Source: Guadua angustifolia (taxonomy: Eukaryota > Streptophyta > Magnoliopsida > Poales > Poaceae). From it: DNA of 64,000 nt. Location of the stretch: positions 13,651,791 to 13,715,790 of the forward strand of contig CM070520.1 of the NCBI GenBank assembly GCA_036346375.1, given 5' to 3'. Position 1 is the stretch's first letter. Every line of letters starts with the position of its first letter. Of this stretch, positions 10,680 to 21,645 are shown in pieces. A program made the position numbers and the translations under genes. The notes under the pieces were generated by a model. The model saw only the letters and a list, made by a program, of their open reading frames with translations. It was not told the DNA's origin and made no database searches.

Positions 10680-12000
10680 CTGTGGCACCCTTTTTTGCGA
10701 AAAACTCTAAAAATCCTTGAAATTACATACATATCTTTTTTGCGGAAAGGCCCTCAAAAAATTCTGAAATTCATTTTTCTTCCACACTAGCCCTCCGAAT
10801 ATTCTGAAATTATGTCCCAGTCCACTTTTTTTTAACAAAGCCCTCAAAAATTGCGGAAAGGCCCATAAAATTTTGAATTTCATTTTTTCCCGCAAGCCCT
10901 CTAAAAATTCCGAAAATACGTCCAGTCACACTTTTTTTGAACAAACACCCTTGAAAATTTCTAAAATTACATTTAGGTCAGTTTTGGCGGCTGATTTTTC
11001 CCGAAAAGGGCGCCCCAAAATTCTCAAAATTACATCTACATCCTTTTTTGCGAGAAGGCCCTCTTAACTTTTTGAAATCCATGTCCTTTTTTCTAGGTAG
11101 GCCGTCAGAAATTTTGAAATTTGGGTTTTTTCATACAGGCCCTCAAAAAAATTTGAAATTACGTCTGGTGCCACTTTTTCCGAGCAGACCCTCTCAAAAA
11201 AAAACTGCATCTAGATCCCTTTTGGTGCCCAATTTTTAGTGTAGATGCCCTAGAAATTCCTGAAATATATCCTGGCCCTTTTTGGCAGAAAAGCCCCAAA
11301 AATACCTGAAATTCATTTTTCCCACATAGGCCCTCCAAAAAACCAACAATACGGCCATGTCCACTTTTCGGAAATTCTTCAAATTACATATAGGTCCTTT
11401 TTTGCAGAAAGACCCCCAAAAATCACTAATTTCATTTCTGTCACGCACAGGCCCTAAAAAAATCTAAAATTACATCCAGATCTACTTTTTAATCCCCAAA
11501 TTACATGCATGTCCTTTTTTTGTGTAAAGACCACCCAAAAACTGTGAAATTCGTTTTTCCCCACAGGACCTTTGGAAATTCTTGAATTATGTTCGAGTCC
11601 ACTTTTCTAAAATTTCATCTAGGTCTGATTTGGCAATCAACTTTTCGTGAAGAGGCTCCTGAAAATTTCTGAAATTATATCCATATCCTTTCCCTGAAAA
11701 GGCCCTAGAAATCCTGAAATTCGTTTTTCCCTACACAGGCTATCCGAAAATTCTGAAATCTGGGTCCTTTTTTGGAAAGACACAAAGAAAACTGAAGTAT
11801 GTTTTTCCCGCATAGACCCTTCGAAAATTTTGAAATTACGCTCGAATCCACTTTTCCATAGCAGACCCTCTCAAAAATTTCTAAAATTACATCTAGATCC
11901 ATTTTCCTAACATGAAGGCCTTCAAAAATTCTGAAATTCCATCCAAGTTCGCTTTTTTAAAAAAGTCCACCCCATTAAATTTAGGATTACAACCGATATT
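10680..12000. repeat. Degenerate minisatellite-like array
   Basis: A loose unit, roughly ccctcaaaaattctgaaattacatccagatcc followed by ctttttt and a few G/A bases, recurs more than 15 times in the same direction. Spacing is irregular, about 45-100 bp. Short minus-strand frames rich in FLK-type residues (10,707-10,895; 11,236-11,448; 11,705-11,902) are translations of the repeat, not genes. Similar phrases occur at 12,390-12,560, 17,540-17,650 and, inverted, 58,270-58,370. Confidence 0.65.
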
Positions 12001-12339
12001 ACATTCACAGTTTCGCACCCTTTTCTTCGAGAAAAACCTCCAAAAAAATCAGACAGTGGTTTTTTTTCAAGCCCTGTGATTTTTGCTTTCTGTGCGCCAC
12101 GCCCGCACAAGTAGTAAAAAAATACAATGATGGATAGCTCTGTAATTAATTCAAGCGATCTATCCCGATATATCGACGCAGCTCTCCTGCTTGGCCCCTC
12201 AAAAAAGAGAAGTAGTACTGCTGGTGAGATTGAAGAACGTAGGTGCATGGTAATCGAGATGGACAAGCTTTACGCACTAGATGATCGAGCAGATATATAT
12301 CATAACCATCCCTATAGGCGCAAGATTTCGAGAGCAACC

Positions 12340-13200
12340 GGCTGGGCCACATGTCACCGCGCCGATTTACGAAAAAGTTCTTCCGTTTCTTCAAAATTAC
12401 GGATAGGTCCTTTGCGATTTTTTGTGAGATAAAAATATTTTTTTTCTTCGCATTTAGGTCCGTGGCACGGTATTTTACGGAAAACCTCCCGTTAAGTTCA
12501 AATCGCGAACAAGCCTTTTTCTAATTTTTCAGGATAGCGAGCAGGTCCAAAAAATAACAAACAAATCCTTGCTTCTTACGTTCAGGTCATTTCTCCGTTT
12601 TTTCCGGAAAAAATGTTTTCGTCACCAAAAAAAACCCGGAAAATTTTTTTCGGCACACAAAAAACCAAAAAGAATGTTTTCGTCACAAAAAAACACAGAT
12701 TCGTCGAAAGTTTATAGCAACTTATGGATTTGCCAACGGGTCATAACCGCGGTTTTTTTAAAAAAAAATGTAGATATGGATTTGCCAACGGGTCATAACC
12801 ACGGGTTTTTTTTTTAGAAAAATGTAGATTCGTCCGAAAATTTATAGAGACCCATAGATTCGCCGGCGCGTCCTAACGACGTATTTTTTTAACAAACACA
12901 ACAAAAAAACCCGGAAAAAGTGTTTTCGTCACCCAAAAAACTCGGAAAAAATATTTTCGTCGCCAAAAAAACACAGATTCATCGAAGATTTTTCGCCCTT
13001 TTTCCTCTAGGCTATTTTTCACCGGTGGGTGGTTTCGCGAATATATATTATTACTCAGTGACCCGTAGAGTATTAGGCTCGACAAAAGAAGGTTGTCATC
13101 TCTAATAGTTTTTTTCCCTTTTTCCTCTAGACTATTTTTGACCGATAGGTGGTTTTGCCAAAATAAAAAATTATTATTTTTTCGAACGCATGCTATCGAA
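12340..13200. repeat. Unclassified repeat block, inverted relative of 57,360-58,400
   Basis: Anchor motifs in order include acatgtcaccg (12,349), ttcaggatagcga (12,528), atgttttcgtcacc (12,613) and gaaggttgtcatctctaatag (13,089). Each has its complement, in reverse order, at 58,390, 58,185, 58,090 and 57,705. Internal duplications are a unit of about 53 bp (atttgccaacgggtcataacc at 12,727 and 12,780) and ttttcgtcaccaaaaaa, which recurs four times. No protein is recognisable. Confidence 0.6.
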
Positions 13201-13209
13201 ATTCAACCG

Positions 13210-14575
13210 ACGCAGCGTAGCGCGCTTATCTACCTAATAGTTTCATACAGTGGCAGACCCACCCTCCCGATAGCACCGGCCCTTGTCCGAGTTGGCCAGG
13301 TATCACTGTTGAAAAATCCAGTTGAGTTTTGCTATCGTCAGAGTTGAAGAACAGACGTATTCTAGATCACAGCTAGGCTTGTCCGGATACCAAATTTTTG
13401 CTGTCTCCACCACTGGTTTCATATAGGATTAGAGATGTACGTCGTGTCGTGTTGGGTTGGCCCGGCACGAGTTCGACGTGACTCGTGTCTAAATTGTGTT
13501 GTGCCAAGCCCATTTGCACTTCGTGTCAACTTCGTGTCGTGCCAGCCGAGACTTAGTCTATGTGCACTATTATAATGAGAAGAAAAGAGTTAGAGACGTA
13601 CAAAGCTGAAGCAATGGACACAAATGTTGGGGAAAAAGAAGTAAATTTTATTCATTCTTGAACATATATAGAGCTATTGCCACATTAAAAACCTTACACC
13701 TAGTGTGAGGTACCTAGTGCGGAGTGACTCGGTGCGCAAGCCCGATGTCAGTGAGCATGTCCTTTTCGGTTCCCATTCTCCACCTTTTAGTATCTCCATT
13801 GTCTTCTCTTTCTCCGCATGTGAGTACCGCAAAAGGCGCTGGTCGTAGGGCAAGTCACAACATGATGCAATGTCGTGACAGAGCGCTCTGTCACGTGTCG
13901 TGCCTGCTTCAGGCCATCGGGCTCCGATACGGTCCTGTCATTCGTACCATGTTGATTCGGCCCACGTATATATGGTACCATGTTTACCGTGCAACACACC
14001 TGTCTAAAAAAGTCCGCCCAATAGACAGGCCTACGTAGAATGAAGATGTTCCACGGACATCTTCCAAGATCAATACGTAGCTCCTGGCTAGCAAACAGTC
14101 TACCCAGTCATCTGCACATGGTGTTATTATAATTTTGGGAGATTTAGATATTTATCACTCTTCAATTTCAAACTTCGACATGTACAAATCATATCACTGA
14201 AGTGACATTTTTTATATATAGCGTCGAATTTTTACGTTGAAGGGTAACAAATATCCAATTAAACCTATAATTTTAGGCTCTTGTGTAGCTGTGCGTGTTG
14301 GTTCGCTGGTGCAAGTGAATGATGCTGCAGTGTAGTCCGTAACATGAATTACTGTACTGTTGCAGGAAATTGCTGCTGCTACAGGAGATCAACAAGGAAG
14401 AGATGCTTTGCAGAGCAGCAGCCTGCACCCGGTGGCGTTGTCGCTTTTCCTTTAGTCCTCTGATAATTTTTTTTAAAAAATATAGTTCACTTTCCAATAA
14501 ATTTATAAAATGCCTTACAAAGGTACCATTGCTCGGCAGTAATGTGCCATTAATTATTCATTATAGGAGCTTGCT
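13210..14575. other. No gene recognised; cgtgtcgtg-rich subterminal-type DNA
   Basis: 13,440-13,560 and 13,870-13,960 contain repeated tcgtgtcgtg and gcacgag-type words typical of grass DNA-transposon subterminal regions. The 104-codon plus frame (13,724-14,038) has no domain and overlaps an equally long opposite frame. I could not define termini. Confidence 0.35.
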
Positions 14576-14582
14576 ATAGAAT

Positions 14583-14857
14583 CTGTTTGGGGAGCTGTAA
14601 CTTTCCTAAAAAAAGCTATTTTTGGATTATTGAGCTGAAAAATGACTGTAGTTTTTTTATAAGAGATCGTTATAAATAACTAATTGTTCTCAGCAATAAG
14701 CTGCAAAAGCAGGTCCAGCCTAACTTTCATATTTTGGTTTTTATTAGTTATATATGATTTTTTATTTATATCAAAAGCGCTTAAAAGCTGAGCTATTTGG
14801 AGGGCTTATTGGTTTTTCAGAAACGAAGCTGGCTTTAAGCCCTCCCCCCACCCCAAA
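14583..14857. mobile_element. Possible MITE with TGTTTGGGG termini
   Basis: ctgtttggggagctg at the left and caccccaaacaaggcc at the right form a short imperfect inverted pair. The interior repeats agctgcaaaagc/gcttaaaagct words in both orientations. No clear target duplication was found. Confidence 0.35.
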
Positions 14858-15324
14858 CAAGGCCTATGTCACACGTGTCGCTGCCAACACTTCTACAATT
14901 AGAGAGAAGACTATTTTTGTAATTGCCTTCAGAAAAAGGTTAGATTTGCAAAAAAAAAAAAGAAAAATAAAAAAAAGAGTTTATCTGGAGGCTAGAAATG
15001 CTCCGGCGAAGATCTTTAAGAAGAGGATGCACTTCCGGTTTCGCTCCTGTTCTACGTTGCAGTTGCTCAAGCTCATTTCCCAGTTTATTTATAGATGACA
15101 CACGGAGAGCCAGCAGAGCTTGGTAGCTAGAATATTTGTAGTGCCCAACTAACAGCATCTTTTGGCGTTAGCACCGTGAAGACATGTTAACAGGCAAACC
15201 ATATATATGATAATATGAACCATACTGCTACTTGCTAGAGTGATGTTTAGTACTCGTAAATTAAACCTTGAGCAGTGCTTTCATGCACGTTAACAATATA
15301 AGCATTCTACATGCATACTAAAGC

Positions 15325-15675
15325 GGGGTTAATAAAACCGTACCGCGTAAACCGATTTGGTTTTCGCGGTACGGTTTTCGCAAAAACCGTTCGAAAAACC
15401 GTCAAAAACCAAAGGTTGAAAAATTAAAAAAATTAAAAAAACAAAAAAAACGCAGTTTTTCACGAAAAACCGCTCGGTTTTACGAAAAACCAACCCGATC
15501 AATTGAATGTTCTTCGAAAACGATTTTTGAGCGGTTTTCAACGAAAAACCGCACACATAATTTTTTTCAAAATTTTTAATTTTTTTTAAATAGAACGGTT
15601 TACCAAGCGGTTTTAGATGTCGAACCGGAACGATAAGGTCGAAAACCACGGTTTTTGAGCGATTTTGTTAACCCC
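15325..15675. mobile_element. MITE with GGGGTTAA termini and many aaaaccg motifs
   Basis: The ends ggggttaataaaaccg and cgattttgttaacccc are near-perfect 16-bp inverted repeats. The interior is crowded with ggtttttcg/cgaaaaacc words on both strands. The 351-bp length fits a MITE. The flanking 8-mers do not match clearly, so the superfamily is uncertain (hAT-like ends). The 106-codon minus frame across it is a repeat artefact. Confidence 0.6.
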
Positions 15676-15893
15676 AGATGCTCAGCAGCGTATGGCAGGT
15701 TGCATGTTGTCCTCTTCAAGAAAAGAAGGCCACATAAATTTTCCTGTCAACTGCTATGTGGTTGTCTGCCTATTCAGTAATTTCTGCACGAAATAAATTG
15801 AAGATACGAGAGTAACGTAATTTTTTAACAATAAAATCGGCACGAATTCAAAAGTTCGGTGCTGAGGAGCCCTGTAATTAACACCCGTTCCAA

Positions 15894-16085
15894 CTATATA
15901 TATTGAAGCGCGGCTCTCCCCTGCTTGCCCGGTGATATGTTTCAGTGTCGGGTAGAGAGCAGCGCATGAAATTGACGAACTTCAGATGCATAGGACTAGG
16001 AGGCATCAGGAAATGTACTGACAATGTGTTACCAAGTCCGTCAATCATGGTATGTAGATCCTTGCTAGCTGATAGTAGGATCATA
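15894..16085 (+). ncRNA. Candidate non-coding unit with miR2118-complementary site H4 (15,991-16,012)
   Basis: A TATA-like ctatatatat (15,894-15,903) lies about 90 bp before the site. The site matches the complement of a miR2118 variant (GAGGCATCAGGAA) at about 19 of 22 positions. About 45 bases later, gatccttgctagctgatag (16,057-16,075) resembles a mature-arm remnant at roughly 12 of 22 positions, so a decayed hairpin is possible. The upstream leader is not recognisably homologous to the H1-H3 modules, so this copy is more diverged. Confidence 0.5.
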
Positions 16086-16099
16086 CAAGCAAAATTAAC

Positions 16100-16770
16100 T
16101 CAGTAAAGGAACTGTCTAGCGTGCATGTCGTCTTCCAAGACTCTTAGAACAGTTTGCTTGTCTATTCCATAATCTCTGGGTGCAGGTGCGAGCTGCTACT
16201 CTACAACTACAAGCACACCAAGTAGAGATGCTTGCCTGCTGCAACCATCGCACCTAGTAGCAGCCCTTGGTTCATTTTCGACGAGGTGTCTTGGGGTAAC
16301 TAGTTGAGGAAGACGTGAGCCCTTGGTTAATATAAAGATGTATAATATATATTAAGAGAGGAAGAGAGGAAAATTTAGTTGCCTTAATATTCTCTACTCA
16401 TCAGATCATTTTCTACTCTCGGGAGTAATTACTCCCTATATTGTATCTCATAACGTAGGAAGTATCTCGTGCAAAAGAGGGTATGTACGTGTAGTATACA
16501 AGTATATAAGACTAGCTAGATGGTATGCATTTTTTTTAGACATAGTCCTTTTTATGTTCATATATAAGGTATTTACAAAATACGTAAATATTATGCACTC
16601 CCTTGCAATTTTTCCATGTGGTTCACATTAGAATATCTTATAATTAGCATATAAGTGTACCCAAAGTGATAAATAAGTATTTCAAATTTGTTTAGATAGT
16701 ATTTTAAAGGTGGGAGTAACTACACCTAGAAGTAAAATGTATTTTTCCTATATATATATATATATATAGT
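16100..16770. other. No gene recognised
   Basis: AT-rich intergenic DNA ending in a TA dinucleotide run (16,750-16,768). Confidence 0.4.
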
Positions 16771-16771
16771 C

Positions 16772-16817
16772 TTGCATATCACTAGTTGTTGTGTGTGCAA
16801 CAACTAGTGATATGCAA
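16772..16817. repeat. Perfect 20-bp inverted repeat with 6-base loop
   Basis: ttgcatatcactagttgttg, loop tgtgtg, then the exact complement. It directly follows a (TA)n run. A perfect stem of this length with so short a loop suggests either a small foldback element at a TA site or a replication-slippage palindrome. Confidence 0.8.
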
Positions 16818-17099
16818 AACATCTCATTTCTTTTAAAAGCAAGAAAATTCTGCAGTAATCTTTAAAAAGTAAAAACTTTAGGAATTCTCACATTAATAAT
16901 AAGAAAGAGAGACTGAACCCATCACTTATTTTGGGGGGACAGAGCCGGATGCTAGAAAGAGCAGAGAGCGTCACGGCGAGGGTGATTTTAATGTTCTAAA
17001 AATATGTTTTGAAAATAAGAGATAGAACAGTGTGCGATATTTACTCATAAATATTGATGAGAGGAGAAGATAAATGAGGGTAAAAACTGAGAAAATATA

Positions 17100-17345
17100 A
17101 TATTCCAAGCGTCTGATAAAGAAAGAACTGATGGTGTTTCTTCGTTATGTCATCATTACCTTTAATAACTTACGGAGGTCTGTATCCATCAGTTCAAAGA
17201 CAACATAAATATCACTAAAGTCCCTCCTTGATGGAGGTAGCATCAGATGTTTGATGTCGAAAATATTAGGATGCCTTAGAAGCCGGAAAAGCTTGACCCC
17301 ACGGAGGATCCTAGCAGCATGAGATATACTAGAATTGGTAGCGTG
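17100..17345 (-). pseudogene. MAP-kinase gene fragment (plant group D-like)
   Basis: Read on the minus strand, the fragment begins about IxHAARILRGVKLFRLLRHPN, continues with IKHLMLPPSRRDF and DIYVVFELMDTDLRKLLK, and ends at HHQFFLYQTL. This is the order of plant MAP-kinase subdomains from helix C to the hinge and helix E. The phrase MLPPSRRDF and the ELMxxDL hinge are typical of the TDY-type (group D) enzymes. One base is missing just after the hinge (near 17,157), shifting the frame at the NDD segment. The glycine loop, catalytic loop and activation loop are absent, so it cannot be a kinase. No introns are visible inside, which fits capture of exonic sequence by a transposable element. Confidence 0.7.
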
Positions 17346-17539
17346 CTATTGCACGCCGTGCTGTGTGGACGTAAAAATAGGGACGGGATACAGATAAGAT
17401 AGTAAAGATGTATATAAGTGCTAAGGCAAGTATACGTACGGCTAAAGCACAGGTCTCTTTTTTTGCAAATATAAGTGCAAAGGTGGAAGAATGCAAGGCA
17501 TTTAATTGCGAAACTGTGAAAGGTATTTAATGAGTTTTT

Positions 17540-18180
17540 TAGAAATCGAATTTTCGGAACCACGGGTCTTTTTTTCAGAATAACCGACGGAAGGATCTAT
17601 TTACGATTTTGTTTTGTTTAAATTTTCTGGGCCCAAAGTTTTTTTTGGTAAAATAATTGGCGAAACGATTCCCGTCGGCGAATGATCTATAGGACCGCTA
17701 CACATCTCAGACGAATTCCATTCTTTTTTAGAGAACCGTGTGGAGGGAGCCAAACGTTGCTTTGTTTTTTTTCGGGTCTAGTCTAAAAAATCGACGAAAG
17801 AAATATAAACATGATTTTCGGATTTTTAGGGGGCTTTGGCGGGGATAAAGACAGGTATGGCATATAGGTGAAGGCGTCTATAAGTGTAAATATATATGTA
17901 TCCGAATTTTATACGTTGGGATACGTTGTAGGACCTAGCGTAGTGTGTCTACGTTGTGTGGTTTTTGGTTTGCTGTATTCGTTTTTTATCCGGTGGATGT
18001 GTGCCTGGGAATAAGGTAGGTGGTTTGGATAGTATAAATGTTTAATATGGTTGAAGAGCCGCTGTGTCTAGAAGGTTGTTCAGTATGAGCAAACAAACGC
18101 AGCACAAGGCAATTAGGCCTGCAATGTACACATAATATAAACCAACAGGGTGAAGCCAGGAGGCCAAGCCAGTAGATTCA
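17540..18180. other. No gene; sequence similar in style to the 12.3 kb repeat
   Basis: Contains ggatctatttacg, gggtctagtc and long T runs with CG-containing words, like the repeat block at 12,340-13,200 and 57,360-58,400. I could not align it in detail. Confidence 0.3.
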
Positions 18181-18189
18181 GCAAGACAG

Positions 18190-19235
18190 GCAAAGGCTAA
18201 CGATGTGTTTGCAAGCATGTAATAATGTAATAAGTAGGTAAAACGAAAAACAAATAGCAGAATCGAAGGACGTGCTTGCCTTGGGTCTCAGAAGATGAAG
18301 AGCAGCAATCTAGCAGACGGGAAACCGCCCACAGGCGAACCAGAACTGAAGAATGATCTACAGAGAAACAAAACCGGTGGTTAAACCCTACGATGCAGAT
18401 GGAGAAAACAAAATCTGATGCACCAATAAACACGGTAGACAGCGTAGATCACCCACGCGATTAAGCCGCAGCCGTCCGGAGGCGCGGCCCGATATACGCG
18501 GCACACGGCGAACCCCAACCTGTAACTGCATTAGGAAAGTAAGTGCGTTAGGGGGAAAAATCGGCAGCATTCAAGAAACCAAATGGATAAGCTGAGTGAC
18601 TGCGCGCAGGAAACGGGAGAAGAACCACTGGAACCATCGGAAAAGCAAAGGCAGAAAATCAACAAGGGAAACACAGAGCGGCAAGACGGAGGGGAACACA
18701 ATATAGGCAGGAACAGGGGCTATGCGCGGACGGAAGGGCCGCGCGCAACTAGCGGAGGACTCGGAGGCGTGGGAATCGACCCGGGCAAGACGAAGAGGTG
18801 CGGAGAAGCGGCGACGGGAAGAAGAGGTTGATCGGACGAAGCAACACAAGGACGTACGCCAAGCACGGGGGAACGAGGCGACAAACTGAATCCAGCCGCC
18901 GCCCAGGAATCCAGCCACCGCCCAGGCACGCGCAAGCAGACGCCAAGAAGGCCGAGCCGACGCGGAGTCTCAGGCCGGGCAACGACCGAGGGCTACGGAT
19001 TCCAGCACCGGGCGAGGACGGAGATCGCGAGACGGAGCTAACGAGAAGGCGTGGTCGAGGCTTCTCGAAGAAGCAGGCCCAGGACACGCTATCAACCAAT
19101 CGTGCGGCAACGGAGGTATCGCGCGCGGCAACGGAACGGTAGCCGAGCGGCGGAACGGAACGGCGAGACGCACTGGCGCGGGCTGTACGGATGCGGCCTG
19201 AGGCCTCCGAATCCAGGCGCTTTATATTAGACTGT
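18190..19235 (-). other. GC-rich leader-like region, possible minus-strand transcription start
   Basis: GC content rises sharply over about 18,430-19,200. On the minus strand a TATA-like taatataaagcg (about 19,222-19,233) comes first. A C/T-rich, CpG-rich leader follows, with several overlapping open frames of 60-116 codons, then a pyrimidine tract and AG near 18,525. That resembles a promoter, an untranslated first exon and an intron boundary. No protein family is recognisable in any frame. It lies upstream of the MAP-kinase fragment on the same strand, so both could belong to one captured-gene element. Confidence 0.25.
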
Positions 19236-19282
19236 AAAAATATTTTCTATTTTTAACTACAAAGCGTCAGCAAATACACATA

Positions 19283-19540
19283 CTCCCTCCATTCCAAAAT
19301 ATAAGGCACGCACGTATTTCAAGATTTAAACTTTAAAATCTTTGACTAATGATTTGTCTAACTGTATAAAAATTTTGTGATATAAAAGTGATACCATTGA
19401 ATTTATATTTAAAAGTACTTTGTAATGATAGTGATTTTGTTTGTATGAATGATATTGGATAAGAGAAATCAAAGATCAAAAGTATAATTTAGGAGACCAT
19501 ATCAAATCAAACCACGTCTTATATTTTGAAATGGAGGGAG
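19283..19540. mobile_element. Stowaway MITE
   Basis: The termini ctccctccattcc and ggaatgg-type complement (gaaatggagggag) are flanked by TA on both sides. The length is 258 bp, and the inner continuation aaaatataagg/cttatatttt is symmetric. Classic Stowaway (Tc1/mariner) structure with no coding capacity. Confidence 0.85.
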
Positions 19541-19670
19541 TATTACCTATCACACGCCTACCACGCTCCTAGAGCTGGTAGTTTGTCAAACTAGAAAGAT
19601 GCTTCCATGGTACGAAAGTATAGCAATTAACACGGTAATGACTGTGGTGTCAGTAAGTCCTCAATTACCG

Positions 19671-19961
19671 TGCAATCCAACTAACAAAAGTTTCGAAAAA
19701 TTCTGAAAAAATCATGGATGTACATCTCATCTTACCCCATCTACATATAAAATTTCATGATCAAATTCGTCCTATGCTAGAAGTTACAAAAAGACAAATT
19801 TCTGACAAACTTAAAAAGTTCAAATGCACCTCAAATTTGTCTTTTTGTAACTTCTAGCATAGGACGAATTTGATCATGAAATTTTATATGTAGATGAGTT
19901 AAGATGAGATGTACATCCATGATTTTTTCAGAATTTTTCGAAACTTTGTTAATGGATTGCA
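19671..19961. repeat. Foldback element, copy 2
   Basis: The arms (19,671-19,803 and 19,830-19,961) are nearly perfect inverted copies around a loop of about 25 bases. The outer ends are tgcaatcca and tggattgca. The aactaacaaaagt / actttgtta and tttttcagaattttt words are shared with the foldback at 2,182-2,530, so both belong to one family. Confidence 0.8.
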
Positions 19962-20110
19962 TCGCTGATCTGATTTTATACTGATTGCACTACACAGTCG
20001 TACCTAATTAACACATACCATCTGCGTACAGAAGTATTTTTGTATATGCGTTTGTAAGAGGGGCTGATTTTTTTTAAAAAAAAACAGGTTTGTCATACCC
20101 TAGAAAAGTG

Positions 20111-21640
20111 CTACTTCACCGAAGGATTCCTCTCCTCGGCATCCCGTCGCCGGCGGCCGGTCACGCCGCCGCTCTCGTTAGTTGGTGTCTCGGAGAAGGG
20201 CGCGCCTGGTGAGGCCCAGGATGGCTCCGTGGATGGCCCGGCCACCGTAGTTGGGGGCCGCAGTTGGGAGCAAGCCAGCGCCGCGGCGAGAGGCAGGGCC
20301 TTATCCCCTCTCCGTTCATCTTCTTCTTCTTGCGATCCCACCTCCAAGCGTAGCAGCGAGACAGGGAGGCACTGAGGTCTAGTTCTATGTTCTTTTTGGT
20401 AGTTAATAGTTTGCTTTTGATTTTTCATTGAATGCTACTTCATACTGGGCACTAGACTGGCCTGGATTAGATTTCATGTCTTAATCCAAATTAAGATGCA
20501 AGTGTTACGAAGTGGCAACTGAGTAAGAGATTATGGATTCATGGTGTCAGGACCCGAAATGGATCTGACATGGAATTGGAATAAAATTGAAAGGTTGGGG
20601 AGAAATCGGAAGCTAAATTGACTAGGGTTCTAGCTACTTTACTCTAGAACTAAAGAACACGAGAGAGCATGCTCCTTCTTTCTTCTTACCTCTCAATCAG
20701 AAAATTATCATGGGTTATATATTCCCCAGCCTGAAGTTTGTTACAGACCGAACTTACAGCAGTAAATGACGAGTAAAACGAAAATAAAAAAAAACCGACA
20801 TTTTTTGTGACGTCAATAGTACTAAACAGTAAATTCTGAAATTCATTTCTACCCTCAGTTCTTCAGTAGTTTTTCATTATGACTTCTGAATCGTCAGATC
20901 ATCTTTAAGAGAGCCCAGCAAACTATTTAATCCATTGCTGCCTTCTACTTTGTGCAACCAGCTTCGCGAGTATAAAGTTTTCTGAACCTGAACTCATTTC
21001 ACTTGAAGTTGAAGATTGAGCCTGACACATGGTTCGGTAGGAATAGGGGACAAAACAAATAGCATTGTACTGCAGACAATTTAGTTAGTGCTTTCTTTTT
21101 TCACTGTTGTTATATTTCTCTGTAATTTAGTTAGTATATTTTTTTTATTGCAGAACTCAAATTATTGTTGAATGTTTGTAAGTGCTTCAACGTTCTTCCA
21201 AAAAAGTAGGGTGCACTGCTTTTATATCAAACTGAAGAAATAATTTACAGCCACCCACTACTCTACTACTACTAAACTTACTGTTCCAAGATTTCTGCAA
21301 ATTAGTTTTTGCAAGACCATAGGAACAATGATGTTTATGTTACTTGAAAACTTAGATTCATGTTGTAATTCTTCAAGATGTTCTCTAGGGGACAATGCAG
21401 CATGCATTCTTGAACTAGATGCTTCACCAAAGTTTTATATACATGGTGATATTTTATCCAGGAAATGATAGTCCCATTATTCAATATCCATCTCACGATA
21501 TTGCCAATAATCATTCAATTTCATCACAACATCACAAATGATTGCCATGAATGTCATTATTAGAATCTAGAAGAGAACCAAATAACTCTCATAGGCATTA
21601 CAAGGATATAGACAATGTGCAAATGATTGATGAACTCGGC
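20111..21640 (-). other. 3' flank of gene A1, no gene seen
   Basis: A GC-rich island (20,120-20,360) is followed by ordinary AT-rich DNA. The island has a 105-codon minus frame, but in the duplicate (45,382-45,666) the frame is not kept, so I do not call it coding. Confidence 0.4.
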
Positions 21641-21645
21641 AAACG

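Noticed and set aside
10707..11902. Minus-strand frames rich in F, K and L
   Set aside because: They are translations of the minisatellite-like array.
18571..19173. Several 67-116 codon frames on both strands
   Set aside because: High GC alone keeps all frames open; none resembles a known protein.
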